Source: Paenibacillus sp. SYP-B4298
GTDB taxonomy: Bacteria; Bacillota; Bacilli; Paenibacillales; Paenibacillaceae
Direction: 5' to 3'
NCBI RefSeq assembly: GCF_027627475.1
Contig: NZ_CP115484.1
Span: forward strand, 6,118,501 to 6,182,500
Length of the DNA stretch: 64,000 bases
Shown: positions 63,136 through 64,000 of the stretch, one piece after another
Position numbering within the stretch: position 1 is the stretch's first letter
Layout: each line of letters starts with the position of its first letter
Notes under the pieces: model-generated
What the model saw: only the letters and a program-made list of their open reading frames with translations
The model's database searches: none
What the model was told of the DNA's origin: nothing
Made by a program: the position numbers and the translations under genes

Positions 63136-64000
63136 TACAGCTTCCAAAGCTGTGGACAGGCGACCATTACAATCAAGGCATCGGCCGGGATGATATATTT
63201 GACAAGCTTCGCGAGGAATGCGGTGTGTTCGGGGTATATGGATACCCCGACGCCTCCGCCTTGGCTTATTACGGACTGCACGCATTGCAGCACCGCGGCG
63301 AGGAGAGCTGCGGTATTGCAACCGTCGATTCCAAGAACAAGGGCTTCCATTACCACCGCGGCATGGGGCTGGTTAAGGAAGTATTCACTCAGACGCAACT
63401 GGACGAGCTGCGCGGAGACCGCGCGATCGGTCATGTTCGGTACTCGACCTCGGGATCGAGCCAACTGGCTAACGCCCAGCCGCTGATCTTCAAGTACCGG
63501 GACGGCGATCTGGCGGTAGCGACCAATGGCAATATCGTCAATGCGCCTGAGATTCGCCGCGAGCTGGAGCTGCAAGGCTCGATCTTCCAGACGACGAGCG
63601 ACACAGAGGTTATTGCGCATTTGATCGCCCGCTCGTCGAAGGACTTCGTCACGGCTGCCAAGGAGGCGCTTCAACGCCTCATCGGAGGCTTTGCGTTCCT
63701 GCTGATGACCAATGACAAGCTGATCGTGGCCTCCGACCCGAACGGGCTGCGTCCGCTCACTATGGGACGGCTCGGAGAAGGCTATGTATTCGCTTCGGAG
63801 ACATGCGCGCTGGAGACAGTTGGCGCGGTCTATGAGCGCGATGTGCAGCCGGGCGAGATGCTGGTGCTGGATCGCTATGGACTGACTGTGGATCGCTATG
63901 CGGCGCTGGAGCGGCGGGCGATCTGCTCGATGGAATATATTTATTTTGCTCGACCAGACTCGGATATTAACGGTATGAACCTGCATTCTGCGCGTAAGCG
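63120..64000 (+). CDS. purF: Amidophosphoribosyltransferase (3' end outside the window)
   Basis: The frame ATG-TCT-GAT-GAA starts at 63120, inside the last 16 bp of purL, with AAGGA upstream, and stays open to the window end (about 293 codons). The sequence reads [34 protein letters not shown], then [43 protein letters not shown] and [19 protein letters not shown]. The catalytic N-terminal Cys is residue 34, exposed by cleavage of a 33-residue propeptide, longer than the 11 residues of B. subtilis. It catalyses the first committed step of purine synthesis. Confidence 0.96.
   Translation, partial: MSDEVIQLPKLWTGDHYNQGIGRDDIFDKLREECGVFGVYGYPDASALAYYGLHALQHRGEESCGIATVDSKNKGFHYHRGMGLVKEVFTQTQLDELRGDRAIGHVRYSTSGSSQLANAQPLIFKYRDGDLAVATNGNIVNAPEIRRELELQGSIFQTTSDTEVIAHLIARSSKDFVTAAKEALQRLIGGFAFLLMTNDKLIVASDPNGLRPLTMGRLGEGYVFASETCALETVGAVYERDVQPGEMLVLDRYGLTVDRYAALERRAICSMEYIYFARPDSDINGMNLHSARK

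Noticed and set aside
61588-63321. A 577-codon minus-strand ORF under purL
   Set aside because: Antisense shadow of purL with the same Arg/His/Leu-rich look and no domain.

Overview
The window looks like chromosome of a Gram-positive, low-GC-lineage but GC-rich-codon bacterium of the Paenibacillaceae (Paenibacillus or a close relative). This rests on several features together. YesM/YesN-type two-component systems sit beside sugar genes, there is a surface protein with three SLH domains, and a CatR/CatE/CatD quinone-stress module is present. A YwmB-like protein, an ABC sugar importer without its own ATPase, and a purine operon in Bacillus order (purE-K-B-C-S-Q-L-F) under a PurR-like operator and a guanine riboswitch complete the picture. 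I saw no rRNA, tRNA, transposase, prophage or CRISPR array.

Layout. 1-1.1 kb: the 3' part of a YesN-type regulator. 1.2-3.1 kb: catE-catD divergent from catR, with TTAC-N5-GTAA-type operators between them. 3.4-5.6 kb: an aldo/keto reductase-SDR operon and an ABM monooxygenase. 6-12.4 kb: a DUF4261 protein, an AraC regulator divergent from a large DUF5107-TPR protein, and another SDR. 12.4-18.5 kb: a STAND-type ATPase with a C-terminal HTH, divergent from a 1105-residue SLH surface protein, then a 47-residue membrane protein. 18.6-22 kb: an iron alcohol dehydrogenase, an unrecognised gene with a probable AUU start, and a chemoreceptor. 22-24 kb: an FNT channel and L-lactate dehydrogenase behind a consensus FNR site (fermentation). 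24-32.7 kb: glucuronide utilisation (YesNM, ABC importer, beta-glucuronidase). 33-37 kb: a chemoreceptor, an HD-GYP protein, free-methionine sulfoxide reductase and a GNAT acetyltransferase. 37-39.4 kb: CopA with a CsoR-like operator. 39.5-43.5 kb: a PTH2-like protein and a four-gene RR-HK-ABC module with direct-repeat operators.

43.9-44.6 kb: a complete, isolated type I-C Cas5 (Cas5d) gene with no other cas gene and no array. This is the most unusual item. 44.6-50.9 kb: small membrane and hypothetical proteins, YwmB, Zwf, release factor 3 and a TM2 protein. 50.9-55.2 kb: a LacI regulator with a perfect 20-bp palindrome, followed by a Gfo/Idh-ThuA-Gfo/Idh catabolic cluster. 55.2-64 kb: the purine operon, which runs off the right edge inside purF.

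All calls come from reading the sequence and from remembered family features. No database search was run, and promoter and operator calls are pattern matches.
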